Assembly (NCBI GenBank): GCA_009741485.1
Contig: CM019219.1
Location: forward strand, 29,323,250 to 29,387,249
Reading direction: 5' to 3'
Origin: Malurus cyaneus samueli
Taxonomy: Eukaryota > Chordata > Aves > Passeriformes > Maluridae
Length of the DNA: 64,000 nucleotides
Shown: positions 36,561 to 51,566 of the stretch, piece by piece
Position numbering within the stretch: position 1 is the first letter of the stretch
How the letters are laid out: the number at the start of each line of letters is the position of its first letter
Position numbers and translations under genes: made by a program
Notes under the pieces: model-generated
What the model was told of the DNA's origin: nothing
Seen by the model: the letters and a program-made list of their open reading frames with translations, nothing else
Database searches by the model: none

Positions 36561-37942
36561 CACAATCTCTATTGACATCCTTATTAACGCAAATAATTTC
36601 AAAATCTATGGAGTCATGCAGATTTTGTTTACCTGAAGGCATTACAAACATCTCCAGGACTGAGATCAGCATGGGACTGCATTGCCTTATACATTTATTA
36701 CCCTAAGAGACTACTGTCTGTTAATAGTGGTTTAAACCTCCAATTTAATTATATGTCAGCTTCAAACTTTTATAGTTGAAATGACCCAACTTTTACAATT
36801 TAATTGACTCAATGACATCCTGGTCTCCTCATAGTGCATTTTTTATATAGCAGTAAAGTTGGTAAATGCTGTTTCTTTGATCTCTAAAAAGGTAAGAAAT
36901 AAGGTGTTCAAGACCAATGAAAAAAATCCAGCTTATGTAAACTGGTCAGAAATAAGGCATTTCATTACAATTTTTGTTGCAGAAAGTCAGAAAAGTTTCC
37001 ATACATAATTTCCATGTTTCTAAACTGAGTGCCCTAGCAGAGGTTCAGTCACATGAAAGCCCTTCAAACTGGTCAGAACTCAGCCTTACCCCTGTATCAG
37101 TCACGCAGCACTAAAACCCAACCAGGAAGCCTGTTTGTAACTATTATCTTACATTGTTTTAACAGATCTCGCCTCCACCCCCTCTTCACATAGAGCTCTG
37201 AATTCCAGTTAAGTTTAGAGAAAGCCTAATAATGGAAAAATTGCAGGTGAGAAAGTCTGGGGGAAAAAAAGGGCTTAATTTGCACTGGCTTGTGTGCAAA
37301 TATTTTCCACTACAAAACTCCTGCCTTCAGCAGCTCCTAATTTTGACAAATGAATAGGTTGGGCTAAAACTTCTCACATCAGATATATGAAGAGGGCTGT
37401 TGAATTTTCCTTATTTGATGGGGAGTTTTGTTTGGAGAAAATACGGGTTCAGGCACTTTCAGTTTAAAGGCTAAGGAAAGCATTCTCCCCATATTAATAC
37501 AGTCTGAGCAGTATTTTCCGAAGAAAATGAACTGTTTGCTTCTTTTTTTCTTTTTTCAAAGGAATTAAGATTTGCTTCCTTTAATATCATGTAAAGTTGC
37601 AATAGCAACGATGATCACTACAATAGCAAGTGCTGATCACTTCAGAGTAATGGTCAGAGAGAAGAAAACTCAGGATCTGCAGTCCAGAGGGACTGCTCTG
37701 ACAGGGTGAACAAGATGAAAAAGAAATGGTATCCCCACACAGATCTTGCCTATTTGTTTTGTCCCACTGAGAATACTTTTTAACTTTAATTCTGCGTCAC
37801 AAACTCAAAGAGAAAGCAATTATCTCTAAATTAGTTTTAAAACTCTTCTTTAAGAAAGTGATTCCTCCCTACTAATTATAAGACATTGTGTTGAAGCAAT
37901 GTTATTCTTCCAATTAGTCACTCAGTGCAAAGCTTGGCTATT

Positions 37943-37984
37943 TTGCACAGAATTAAAGCAAAATTGTACAGAATTAAAGCAATT
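37943..37984. repeat. Tandem duplication, 21-bp unit, two copies
   Basis: ACAGAATTAAAGCAA recurs at 37947 and 37968 with flanking similarity, giving a 21-bp period. Confidence 0.7.
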
Positions 37985-40900
37985 CTCTGTAATTGCTATG
38001 TTAGTCTTTAGAGGCCTGATGGTCTGCTGTCTGTAGGCTCTCTTATTTTTTCTGTCTGCATCCCACCAAAGGCTCTCCACCATCACAAGGCATGTTGCTT
38101 ACACCTCACCTGATGCTTGCACAGTCTTCTGGCAAAACGCTGGCCAGAGCTCTGGTGTGCTCCATCAGCTTCCTGCAAACAGCCCCTGTGCTGCTCCTTC
38201 CTGCAGTCCTGGTGCACAGCAGCCCTCCCTGCTGAGCCCTGTGAGAAAAACCTCCACTGGATGGGGGCACATCATGCAGCACAGACTGGTTCACTTTCAC
38301 CAGACACTACAGAAATAAAGGATTTCCTCCAGCTCTCAAAGATTCTGCCATGGTCCTGAGAACAAGAGACTGACTGCCAGACCCTGCATCCCAGTCACAT
38401 TAGAGGAAGCAAAAAATGAGGGGAGAAATACATGTAGGTAAGTGAAAAAGGAGAAAGAAAATACGGCTGAAAAGTAGGAGGAGCAGGAATGCTCAATAAA
38501 GGGAAGAGGTAGGGGATTCCTTAAAGGCAGCAAGCAGAAGGAACCACAGGTATGGCAGAGCAGTACACATGGCCATCAGGCCTTGTATTGTGTGTCTTGG
38601 GAGGCCTGAGATCTTCTCAGGGCATGGGATTTGACAAGTGAGCACAGCAGCCCCAGATGACCAGGTGGGGGAATGGATTCCAATGTCCCAAGAGTTGCAG
38701 AACACAGAAACCTCAGCTTCTCCATCCCATCTCTCTCCGAATCTGACTCTTTTTTTTTTTTCCAGTTGTGAGTCAAAGAAGAAAATAACATTTGGTAGGC
38801 GGACACAGAGTCAACACCCAAGACCCAAGACTGAGACGAGTCCCAGAGAATAAACCTGTATTTTAGACTTCATCTGATAAGGCCCCATCAGTAGAATGAG
38901 GATAAGAAAATCAGTCTGTGCAGCACTCGCTTTCCCATGGCAGATTTCTCAAGCAGAAACCATTTTGACCTATGGAGGATTTAAATACTTTTTTTTTCCA
39001 CATTTCATAGAGAAACATAGCTTCATGTGCCCAGCAAGGGCTGGATGCTCAAGCATCAGTGCTTTGTGCCACTGCGAGCTTCTCCCAAGCAGCTGTTCCT
39101 TTAAGATGAATCCCATGTTACCAATGACCCCACAGTTTTCCAGTGTCACTTACAATTTGACTAAATACAGACCAGATGAAAAATCTCCTCAAGCCAAGTG
39201 GGAAGCACCACATAAGCCTTTACAAAAAATCTGAATAAAAGACCAAAGCACAAACGTCAACAGAGTCTTCTTCTATATTTCTGGATCTGCTCTTTTAAGA
39301 GTTGACTTAGACATTTCTTTCATTGACTAGCGAAGTATTGCCCAATTAGTTTAAATGTAATTACTTTCCTCTCATTACAGTATCGTCTTTTGTTCACAGC
39401 ACACTGACAAATTCCAAGGCTTACAAGTGTCTATAATGCTTTTCACTTACAATTCTGGATGAGTGTTGTAATTTCCTGGCTTGCTGAGACATATCATCTT
39501 AGAGTTTCGGGACTGTGAATTCCATTTATATAAAAACTGCAGTAGAGTTCTTTTGTCTTGGAAAGTTTATCTAACATGAAAATAACCTTTCTGAAATGTT
39601 TCCTTTCTTCTAGATCATTCTTGTGATATATTAATGCAGCATTAAAACTTTTTTCATAAGACAATACCTCACTGTTAAAATGATAAATCACACTCAATGA
39701 CTATCTAATCAATTTACTTTTTAGATTATTATTAGAACATCATTTCTGAAAAGTGAACAGAAATTTTAAAAAGTGTAATCCTTCAGAGACCTGATCTTCA
39801 AAACTAAGAAGCATATCTGCCACCTGAAAGGGAACAAATCTTTTGTATTTCATTATAATAGTCAATTTTTGCACAATAGTGAAGACATTATTCTTGCTCA
39901 GGGAAAAAGTTCCAACATTTCTAATATAAGTTGCTTTCAGCAAGAATGTGAGATGAGTTGTATATCTGTAGATTTTAGAAGTGAGTTTCACAGCTGTCCT
40001 TCCTGCAGTGGATTTAAAGTTTGAGGTGCACTCAGAGCTAACGTTGCAGAAGCACAGTAAGAGCAGAGGTGAAGGATGTCCTTTGATGCAGCTGTGGGAC
40101 TGCAGAGCAGCAGCTGGATCAGAGCCCCAGCACACAGACACTGTGTGAACCCAGCATGAGGGGCACAGGCTATCAGGAACAGCTCATGGCATTCCCAGCT
40201 AAGGGAAACTACATGGGAAGGAGCAAATAAACAGGGCAGCAGAGGGAAACTCAGTCCAGCCACACATTCTGCTTTTTGTTCTCACAATCGGGCCACGGGG
40301 AGAAAGAAATGGAGCAGGAGGAAGCAGGAAGTGTTCGGGACTGCAGCAACATTTGGAAGGCTTGCTAAACACACATGACATTCTCAGGAGGTCAATCATG
40401 GTAATAGCAAACACAAAAGAATTATCAGTCCTTTTAACAAAGACAGAACTGGGAAGAACAGCACCTGGCACAGGAGTCACCTAATGGAGAAGGAAAGAAT
40501 GGTGGTCCCAAAGGGAACAGTTTGGAGGCCCCAAACAGGCCAGCTGCACTGCCAGCTCACTCCACAGCTTGGGACATGGACTGGAGAAGGTTCTGTATAT
40601 GGACTCACACACCACCTTGGCAATCACATTCCTGCCAAGCTAAATAATCCCTTCCTCCAAGCATTTATCGCACTAAGCAAAGACCTGTGAAAACTACTCC
40701 TATCTCATTCTAAGAAGCCATATGTATTTCCTGGGTTTGGGGAGCCTTTCTGCGGAGTTTTTGTTCTGTTTGAGGCTTTTCTGTCATTCTGGGTTGGGTT
40801 GCTCCATTTTTTTAGGATCCATTCTCTGAAACCAAATAAATCTGTTTCAAAACAGCCCGAGTCTTCAACATAATTTTAATGTTCTTCATCCCATAACTCT

Positions 40901-43774
40901 CTATGGAGTTATGACCAAACTGGAAACTTTGTTAGGAAAGTATAGAATGAAAAACATTCTCCTGTTAAACTGGTAGTCATGTACTAACAGCAACAACAAG
41001 AAAGAAACACCCCAAAAAAGCTATTTTACAAGTGTATACACCTGCATTCTGTATACTTACTCATCTTACAACACCCACACAGCAGCTGTGGCATGTCTGT
41101 TATTAACTATTTTTTCTGCTTTTTAGACACTCTTCTTCCAACTTAGACAAAAATAATTTGTCCTTGTTAAGCAGTCACAGAATGACAACTCCGAGATTTA
41201 AAATTAGTCTCATCAATCACTTCAGCACAGAAAAATGTCCCAAATTCAAAACATTTGAAATTCTTTTGAGCAGTGTATTAAACAGCTAGCCCTGACAACT
41301 CAGGTTTGTGAAAGTCACTGAAGTGTGTTCACATCTGCTGCTGATTCAGCTTGTTAATGCCACAGTAATAGAAAACTGCCAAAAACCCAACCACATAATA
41401 ACAGTTACCCTGCAAAACAATTTTGATAATTACAGTCTTCTCAGATAATCAAGTAAAAAGCAATTTGCAATCTCTATAACATGATGATTTTTTTTCTATC
41501 ATAACAAAATTATTTCCATATTGCATTTGGATGTTGCATTCAATGGGTCCTACATTGCAAGGAAGCTTCCTGATCCTTCATGACCATTTACAGTAATTAC
41601 ACATTAAGCAGCAAAATAAAAATACACATTTTGTGTGACCTGACTAAACTTGCAGTTTCAGTAAGTTGCAAAGGCTGGTATAAATGGATAGAATTCATAT
41701 TAGAGAAAAGGCAATCAGCATGAGAAAACTACATAGTAAACTAGCAATATATTATATAATGAGGGGAATAAAGTGCATTATCTGTCCAGTTAAAAGGTGT
41801 CGAAGCACTTTTCCCTCACTGGTTGCTGAATAGGCAACACTGCTGCAGGAGTAGGGTGCACTGAGCACTGCCCAGATAAAGAGATATCCCCAAGGGACAC
41901 TTCTGGGTCACACTGGATGTACAGGAGACTTTAGTCTTGCTGGCAGCTTGGAAGAGCTGCAACACTCCCTACTCCCCTCTGGAAATAAAGGGACAAGTGT
42001 CATTGCTTCCAAATGAGGCTGCTTAACTTGTCCAACACAGATTGCAGAGTTCCTCCTCCTTCCCATGAGAGCTTGTACCTGAGAGTACCACAGTGCGAAA
42101 AACCTTTCTAATAACATTCCTATTCAGCACTTCAGTGAAACCTACAGGGACTCATTAGAAGCTTTTGGAAAGCTTTGCAGAGGTGCAGCTCCAAACAGCC
42201 TGGTATTCAGTTTAAAATACATCTTTCTCTTGTCCCCCCCATCCCATGATGAAATACCATGTAGAACAAAAGCTCCCTAAGATCCAGCTTGTTCCAAGTG
42301 GGACATGGATGAGGTTAATGCTGGAGAACCAGTGAGAACTGCGACCTCCAACACCTGAAAACATTTCTCCTCTGATCTGAAGAGTGCCTACAGTGAAGGA
42401 ACCACCCTGAATCCTTCTGTGAGCTGGAAACCCAGACACAAACAATGCCTGTCTCGCTCCATGTTTCCCTAATCTTTCACTTCTCAATTCTCTTCACTGT
42501 TATAAAACAGGAAAAAAATGCGAACTTCAGAGAATAAATCAGTAAAGTAAGTTGTATCTACTTTGGATGTGCAAAAAACAAATTGCTTCCAAAATGTAGT
42601 AATTCACATCTTAAAGAGAGCAAACCCAAAAGATTAACGTGACTACTCTCTTGCTCTTTGTAAGGGCTCCTTATCAATACACAGACCAATGTACTGGCCC
42701 ATTGGTCCCTGTCAAGCTCAGACTCAGGTCCTATACACAGGGCACCAATCCAGGAGCAATTGAAGAAGATGACTAAGCTTTTAATCACTGAATTGGAAAC
42801 AACACCAGCCACAGCATGACCTTCAAATCAGGAATAATTTATTTTCAAAGAACTGACCCAAACTCTACCATTAGGTTAAGTAATAATTTATTCTGCAGTT
42901 CCTCTCCAGGGAAAGATGAAGAATATTCCAACAGACTATCTATCTATTAAGACTGGGGAAAACTGTTCCAAAGCCATTAAAACTCATCCTTTTTTTTCCT
43001 ACAAGAAGCATTTTTTTAGAAATAACTTCTTTAAGATAACAAAGGGACCTGATTCATGAGGTACTTCACACCTACTCACTACTGAGATCATTCTCTTACT
43101 CAGGCACTGATTCAGCAAAGGACTGCACAAGTCCCTCTGAAAACATGAGTGACACCACCAGCCTCCATGGAACTAGAGGCATACCTGCTATTTAATTTAA
43201 AATAATTATGATGTGGGTGTTGGTAGACTAATAAATGGACAGACTGTCAGTAGGATGGCGAACAGCTGCTATGTGTCATCTCTAATCATCAGAAAAGAAA
43301 TAAGATTTGAACCTGTGGACTTCAAATGAAGGCCCCATACGCTGGTATCAAATCTTAGACTATACAATTCATCAAATGCCATAAGTCAAAAATGAAATAC
43401 TCTAATAAAGTCTTCCTAGTCAGTAATGAATCCTAAAAGAAACCTCATTCTGTCACTTAGATGGATTTCTCAGAATTTGCCAGATTCTTCTACTTTATAA
43501 AAAGTTAAAGATCTAGTTTTTAAAAGGAATGCAAGACTTCAAATTGATATTTTGCACAAACCACAAGGCAAACAGCTTCTTAGAAATACCACAGGTAACG
43601 AGTTGATCATCTTTCTGTTGTCCAGTCAATAAAGAAAACCAGACATTTCACTCTGAAGTGAATAGAAGGCATTCAGTTTTTCATGAGTAGACAAGTCATG
43701 ATACCAGTTATGGGAAAGCCAAGAACCAAATGATCCCCACACAGTGTAGCTAATAGATCAGAGTAGCCTGTCTT

Positions 43775-43837
43775 GTACAAAAACAAAACCAAACAAAACA
43801 AAAACAAACAAACAAAAAAAAAGACAAAAAAAAAATT
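43775..43837. repeat. A-rich (CAAA)n-like simple repeat
   Basis: Imperfect CAAAA/CAAA units grade into poly(A). On the minus strand it gives a run of Phe/Leu/Val codons in a spurious ORF. Confidence 0.8.
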
Positions 43838-46824
43838 AAGCTCCCTTATTTTGTACTTTTTACATGAGCGCACTGGCTCTCCACTTCTTACAGAAAAAGA
43901 TACTTCTTTTTGTCAGGATTATGGTTCTATATACTCTCACAAATAGATTAACTTCTGTAGGACTCAATACTCCACTCAAACTCTGTCAACCCTTTTGAAA
44001 TCTCTTCACTTGAAGTTCCTTAGCGCCGTATCCAGTTAAAGGAGCATAAGAGTGATTAGAATAATAACTATACAGAGCTACTTCTCTATTTATGTCATCT
44101 GCAATTCTCTAAATCACATGGATGTTCTTTGAAGAATATTATACTTTTGCATTCATAGTTTACTATCACACTGAGGGTCAAATGGATAAACTACAGTGGC
44201 TAAACTGCATTATGCTACTGTTTCATTAAGAAACTTTATGCACAGTCATGTTGCAAGGGATTACTCACAATATGTAAGTCATTAAAGGAAAAAAAAAAAG
44301 CCTTACCATACTCAGAAATACTACAATGGGCAACAAACTGAAAAAAAATGATCCAGTAACTCATTTTGTCTTCATTTTAAGCCAGAGAATTTCTCAACAG
44401 TTCCACTTCCTCAGTTTCATTATCAAAAATATTTGCTAAGACTGTCATAAAAATATTTTATTCTTTGCAGCAGCTTCCAAGCAAAACAACATATGAATGA
44501 ATAAATAAGTAAATCCACAGAGGTAGAGTGCCATTACATGGAAGGCTAAGTGCAAATAATGAAGCTGCTACATCCAGGACACACCAACCCTTGGTTGTAC
44601 CAAGATTCAGCACTCTCCTGCCTGGGGGTTACAACGTGCTGTCACTTTCTGCGTCCAGGTTACACCACCCCATGGACACAGCATGCCTTCTGACTCACAC
44701 ATTTTCCTCTGCCATGATACAGTTTGGGTTACTTTTTTTCTTCAGTAAAATAAAAAGGATGGATTTGAAGAAAGAGGACTTTGGCAGACACAGAGTGACC
44801 TATGACAATCACACTGTGGAAAATTGAGAGAAAAAGACCAAATGGATTAATCATCAAAAATTTCTTTCCCTTCTCAGGAGGGTGAAAGCAGCTTATTCAA
44901 AAATAGAAACTCTGTCAGATACTAGAATTAAATATAAAAGAATAGGTCAAACACATAAAGGACAAAAAACCAACACTGGCAAAACATAAGAAAAGTTTGA
45001 ATTAGCCAGGGATATCAAACACTGCAAGAAAAGGTTCTGGAAACATTGACATAGGAGGAAGAGGTTGATTAAGTGCTGGAGCATTGGTGGGAAATCTCTA
45101 GAATCAGATTCTACTTTGAAAGAAAAAGTTCAGTGATTTTTACTTTTTTTTCAGATGTGACTTGAAAGAGCAGTTGCGATCAAAAAAAGAAGACAAAACT
45201 TCAGATTAATATTGGAAAAGCACACATTGGAGAATACTTAAGACAACTTGGTATCTTTCAAGCTGCCTAAACCTATTTGGTTTCATCCCATCTTACCCTG
45301 CTCAAGCCTAAGAGTCATAAGTGATTAACCTGAGACCCTGTTGTAGTACTGATGGAGGGATTAGAGAACCAGGGAAAAACAATACATCCTTAAAGTGAGG
45401 ATTCCTCAAAAAGAGAAAAATAAGGAAGAGGACTGGAATAGAAATCTAGCTATAACTTTTTAAAAAAATATCCACTGCAAACGCAGAAAAAGAAAATTGA
45501 ATGTGAGTCAAATTCTAATTTTGGCTGGCTCCAACAATCTCCTTCCTTTCTCTAACAGGACCAGGGGGTTGTGACTAAAAGAAGATGACAGTAATATATC
45601 CCATTTCTTTGGCATGGCTTTTAATCCCATGACAAAGGAGGTTCAGAAAGCAGATTCAAAAAATATGCTCTAAACGAAGATAGTGTAAGGGCTGTACAAA
45701 AACTTCAGGGCAAACATCCTCGAATAGACAATGAAGGACCACTATCAAATGGAAATATGCATTAAATTAGGCTCATCAGAATTTTTTTCTGCATCTAGGA
45801 AAAAACCCTAAGTATCCTCAACAAAGGTTATGAAAAAGAGAAAGATGAAAGAGAAAACAAAGATTACAAAGGGCAAGATGAAAACTGAAATAGTCTCAAT
45901 AACTAGCAGACACAGACCTAAAAGCAATTTAAAAACACACATCTCAACATGCACAAATGCCTATACTCAAATTGGAAAAATCAAACTGCTGGCTGTATCA
46001 CAGAGCTACCAAAAAAAGAAACACAACAGGGAATTCACATCTTAATGGAACGGAAACATGCTGCCCTGTTGTAAATCCGTCTCCAATCTTGCCTGAAACA
46101 GACAATAATGAAGAGAAGTGAATTAATAGATTGTAGCTTGTAGAAACATCTGGTTACCTTTCATCATCTTTACAATGATAAATCCAGAGCTGCAGTGAGG
46201 TGCAATAGTTGTGGGCAATGCTCTCTCTGCCCCCTCCTCAAAACCACTTTTCTAAACCAGAGGGTGGGAGAACACTGGCAGTACACAAGTGTCCTTAAAA
46301 AAAAAAAGCACTTGAATTCAAAGACATGAAGAAAATGAGGCCACAAAGAAGAAAGTTACAGAAATTGTGGGCCACTTTAAAAATATATAAAAAAGAATTG
46401 AATCATCTTTTCTCTGTGGACAGGAGATAAGAAAAAAACACAAATATTTAAATGAAAGGAAGAAAACCAGAAGGGGAAACATTTTAACAACAAGGATGGT
46501 GAAATGGTAGTACAGATTGCACTGAGAGATTGCAGCACACAGGGTTAGACATTCTGAAGAAAAAAAACAAACAGCTGTTGGAATTGCTGTCTTATATATA
46601 GTTCTGGTTTGGGATCCATGGGTTCTGGATGACTTCCTGTGCTCCTTTCACATCTACTTTTCTGATTCTATGCACACAGATTTTGAAATGTAACAAATAT
46701 CACAATTCTGCACCAGATTAAGCAAAGAGAGATTTCACAACCGACACAGAAGGAAATGTGTCTGACTAATAGAGGGCTACCAAGGCACAAAGAGGTTTTC
46801 ATTGTGGGTCAGTAAACTGGATCT

Positions 46825-46854
46825 CAGTTATTTTGGTCATGATCAAAATAACTG
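46825..46854. repeat. 30-bp near-perfect palindrome
   Basis: CAGTTATTTTG (46825-46835) and CAAAATAACTG (46844-46854) are exact reverse complements. The centre contains palindromic TCATGA, so only one base pair (G46836/T46843) breaks full symmetry. No flanking target duplication was noticed. Confidence 0.8.
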
Positions 46855-49800
46855 TCTTGTACAGACTCACGTAAAAATACCAGGTATGTTGTCAGAACAA
46901 GGCAGAAGCACACAAGATCTGTGCTTCTGCTTTGCTGTGCATACACAGACAGTTTTGTGGCTATGTGAGTTTTGCTCAATGCAGCAACATAGACAGAACT
47001 AAATTAAATGCTCCAAAACACAGCAATTGTAACTAATCTAATAAGCAAGCTGCATATGAAGTACAATAATCTAAAAAGAAGACATTAAAAACAACCACTT
47101 ACTACACACACATATTCTTTTCATTCACTGTGCCTGAGCAAACTCCTAAATTGCAGAACAAACCAACATGGATTGTAGCACCAGGTTTTAAGTATCCTCA
47201 TTTCAGCAGTGTTATCAAGTAGTTCTGAAATTATTCTAGAGAGCACTGAAATGATTCTGACTGCCCTTGGAAAGTGTTACTTAAAAGCTGAACACTCCTC
47301 CTGTGCAGTGGGACAGGGTGCACAGATGCCTGCACCAGCACTGACCCAGGGCAATCCATCTCCAGAGCACAGACACAGGCAGAGAAAGAAAGTCAGTGCA
47401 GAATAAACTCCAATCATAGCCTTAGTACAGCGCTGTGCTACGCCACTGCTAGCCCAGAATAACCCTTGCCAATACAGGATTAAGACTTTGGGCTGTTTCA
47501 CCTAGATCAGTATGGCAGTGACAGGAAATCCAGTTTCATGACCCTTGTGCTGATGCAGCTGGACAACTTTGGGATTCTTGACCATCTCTGCACTATTGTA
47601 CATACACAGGACAGTTTGAATCGTCACTCTCTTAGGGGGGTGTGCCAACCACATTCCTTTGCTCAGTTGTAGTTAAATCCCTGATTTCCTCCCTGCATGT
47701 GAAAACCTTTTTGTACACTTTGTGTCCCTGAAATATGAATTCCAGAATTTTTATCAAACATATATACAGCAGTGTTCGCTGAGAGGTATATTTCTATTTT
47801 CACAGAACCTGTGAAAAATTATTAATGACTCATAGTCATATTCATTTTATTATTAATAGTAATAATTGATGTATTTTCCAACCTTGCACATAATCTGTTC
47901 GAAAGCTATTACTCATATTCTGGAATCTATGATATTACAACAATTCTCAAGCTTAGCTCCAAACATTCTATCAGGCCTAAGAGCTTCTTACAGATTCTTG
48001 AACACAAACTGTAACTGAAAAATCTCTTTGAAACACTGCTTACAACAGATCCATGAATCAGGTGCATATCCTGGCACAGCTTTGAACACTGCTAATCCAG
48101 AGCATCTTTATACATCACAAGAGTGCTGTAATTAGTGCTATACAAACTGAGAAGCAGCAGAGAGACCTGGTTAAACATCAGCAGGGAAATTATTTTGCTA
48201 AATGTTAAAGGTTGCATAGAATTCAATAGGCATCCATCCCATCAAGTGGTGTCTTTTCTCCCTCACTGATTAAAATCATTTGCCACTGATGAGTCTCTGC
48301 CACCATCATCTGCCATCATCCCTCCTCTCCAATTTCCTCATCTAAGAGCACTTTCTTTGCTTGCTTTATTGGTCTTGAGAATGAGCAGGCAAATTACAGA
48401 CATTGCATTAATCTGTTCTAAGGGCAACGCAGGTTTCACAGCCTTGTTATTCTCTCCCTGCGAGCCTCTAACACACAATGTTTACAGTCATCTCTCATTA
48501 TTGGTTTAGACCACCCTGGGTCATTTTTAACCACACCAAACCCGTAATCACCCTGAAATATCTCCTCTCACAGAATGTATAGGTCATGCCCAGGGCAGTT
48601 TTGTATTTAGTGATTGTGAGACCTCTCATGGTTACTGTCTTACAAAGAGTGTCATTCATCGTGGGTTTAGGCTCAGAAACTGCTTTGCTGACACTGAGGA
48701 GCCTCCAAAAATCAGCTTGTTGGTAGCCAGCAGTGATGGGCAGGGCCTGCCTTGGAAATGGCAGTGGTCTCACGAGGTCTGTGCTTCCAGGGCAACCAGA
48801 GGCTTGGACAGGACACCCCAGACAAGTGCAGCACTGAGTGCTCATTGCTAAGAAGAGAAAGAGCAGCCCTCCCACAAAAGCAATGCCCTGGATCAACTCC
48901 TTCCTTTCACAGTCCAGTGTACAAGGAAACTAGAGAACCACGCTTTGTTTTAAAAAACAGCTCAACTTAGTCTATACCAGCTCTATTTAAAACTATTTTT
49001 TGCATATCCCTAGTCATAATTTATGACAATTTCTAACACCCAAACACAACATTTTTCAATCATCTTCTTGCTCCCTGATTTCATACCCATCCACGAAGCC
49101 GTATCAATCTGGATGTCTCACATTTTCCATCAGCACAAAGGTTTCAAAGAAGACAAAGGGGAGGATAGTTAAATCACTTAACATGGATTTCTTCACCATG
49201 TGTCTGAATAAATCAGCAGAAGAATATAAAAATGACTGCTTTTTCAAAAGTACATGTGCAAGGATTGAGGGCTAAGACTCAGAACGTTAGATATATTTTG
49301 TTTTCAATTCCATGTTTACAGTGAATGAGTCACCTTTCACTTTCTTTTCTTGGAAACCCTGGGTAGATTACTAAATTAACAAAAATAGTGACATACATTT
49401 TGCACCATGATCTGAATAGTTGTTTTGCTCTTTTTCTCCTTATTTGGCTGTTTAGCAATTGCTTTTGTAAATCCTATGCTAAATGTGAAAACATGTTCCT
49501 CTTCACTTGAACATTTCACATTCCTGAACTGAACTGATTTTCAAATATCTTTTCATAGTTTGGGAGTCAGCTCCCCAAGCTCAGATTTCCATGGCATAGA
49601 CTGTCTCTATCCATTTGAATTCTGTCTTCTCAGTTTCCCATCTCCAGTGCAGCACAGCAGATGTCTATTGAGCTCACACATGAAACAGGCCTGGTGGCTG
49701 ACCATGGGAGTCATGTTGCACTGCACAAATTCAAGTTTATTTGCTTCACTGTGGCACTTATAAAATATGGAGAGGCAGTTTGTGTAGAGAAAAACATCAA

Positions 49801-51132
49801 ATCCAGCCTTGATGAACACTCAACTCTTCAAAACCCCAACCCTGCCTTCCACACAGAAATCAGAGCTCACATAAACCCCCTGAAGTTGTCCTTACTTTGG
49901 CACACAATGAAAAGCCTATCAGAGAGCAGGAAAGAATTTCTCAGAAAAGGCAAAGACTGGCTGCAAAATTAAAAACATTTTCACCTATGTTTGGTTTTTG
50001 TAGTTCCAATCCTTAGTGATCTCAAGATTGAGAGCTGAAAATCCTAAAATTAAAGCTTCAATGAAGTTACTGTTGTAATTGTGGAAATTCTGATACAAGT
50101 TCTAAGCTTAGCAAGAACAGCTGCCTTAACCCATATCTATACATTTCATAAAAGAACAGACACTGCCCAGCAGTCTGTCAGCTGCAATCTTATTTCTCTT
50201 TTTTAATTATTAAAAAAATAATTTCCCTTATTTCCTTCACACCTCCACACAGAGATAAGGCACAGCTTTAAAGGAACTTATTTAAAATACTTGTGCTGGT
50301 ACCCTGACTCCACCAGAGCTTCAGCACTGACTTAAATAAAAAATGCACTTTAAATGTCTTAAGTGATTTATTAAGGAAAATACTTGTTAGTCACAAGGAC
50401 ATTTTGCAGAAGAAAAAAGCCAAGATTACTTTCTTCTACCTGACAATAAGAAAGAAATTCTAGCATTTATGAAACCTTTTCAAAACAAAAAGCAGCAATA
50501 CCTGCAGCACTATTGAGCTGGCATTTAAATTTTAAAAAAATACTCCTTATAAAATCAAAAGAATTTTTAGAAAAATAAGAAAGATTAACACACCCACACA
50601 CAGCTTCAGTCCAGCCCTTACAATTAAGACACACCAAAAAGGCCTTACTTGGATTATACAGCTCAAGCTAGAATTATTATATTACAGGAGCAGAATAAAT
50701 ATCACATTCCATCATGAAGATCAAGAATTAGGAAAAGAAATCAGAATTTTTTTTTTTACATTGTTTTGGAAATCTTTCAGGAAATAATGGAAAATGTACC
50801 TACTGATTAGTTTACTGAATGTTAGATCGCTTGGAAACTCAGTGAACATGATAAAAATTTATGTCCAGTAAGGTAACCAGAAAGGCCTATTTAATCAACA
50901 CATGTGGTTTGAGAAGGAGCAGAGCTAAGCAATTTTTGAACATTATAAAATTATTAGGGTTCAAATATGTCTTATTGAATATCCAGACAAAGAAGTATTT
51001 ATGAAATCCAGCAAGTGATCAATAATTACCATTGTACAAGGGATCCTTCCTGAAGTGCTATGTCAGCATACAATATGGCCATACTTTAGGAAGTAGTTGG
51101 AAAGTTTAAGGATGAGTACAGAGTCCAGCTCT

Positions 51133-51163
51133 GGAATTTACAAACACCTTGTTTGTAAATTCC
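51133..51163. repeat. Perfect 13-bp inverted repeat, 5-nt loop
   Basis: GGAATTTACAAAC (51133-51145) and GTTTGTAAATTCC (51151-51163) flank ACCTT. It is among the strongest simple hairpins in the window. Confidence 0.8.
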
Positions 51164-51566
51164 TCAGAATTCTCCACGAGATCCATTCTCCCACAGACCA
51201 CAAAGCCATTCCTACACACCAAGCAGTTTCTTCATGTTTGAAGCATATTCTTCAATGTAACTGCTCCATCCGGAGCCCTGTTTTCTTCTCCTCTACCTCA
51301 GTGGACCATTCAGCAACTCTGAGTGGGAAAAGCAAGGGCAGCAGCTGTCTTTTTTGGTATTAGTTGGGGAGATTCACTGGCAGGGCCAAAGCACAAGGTC
51401 AGCAGTCCCAGTAGTGAGAGCTGGGAAACAAACAGGAGTTCCTTAGCAACCACACATTAATGATAACCCAGCCTTAGTTCACCACAGTTGCCAAGGATAT
51501 CATACACTATCTCCACACAAACCATCTTTCATTTCTAGTCATGTTGAAATATGCACAGGAAGAAAG

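Noticed and set aside
40725..40865. Segment ending AATAAATCTGTTTCAAAACAG considered as an LTR end
   Set aside because: A single poly(A)-like hexamer is not enough; no terminal motifs or a second copy were found in the window.
47822..47850. TGACTCA AP-1-like site inside a small ATGACT/AGTCAT hairpin
   Set aside because: The 6-bp stem and single 7-bp motif are expected by chance in 64 kb.
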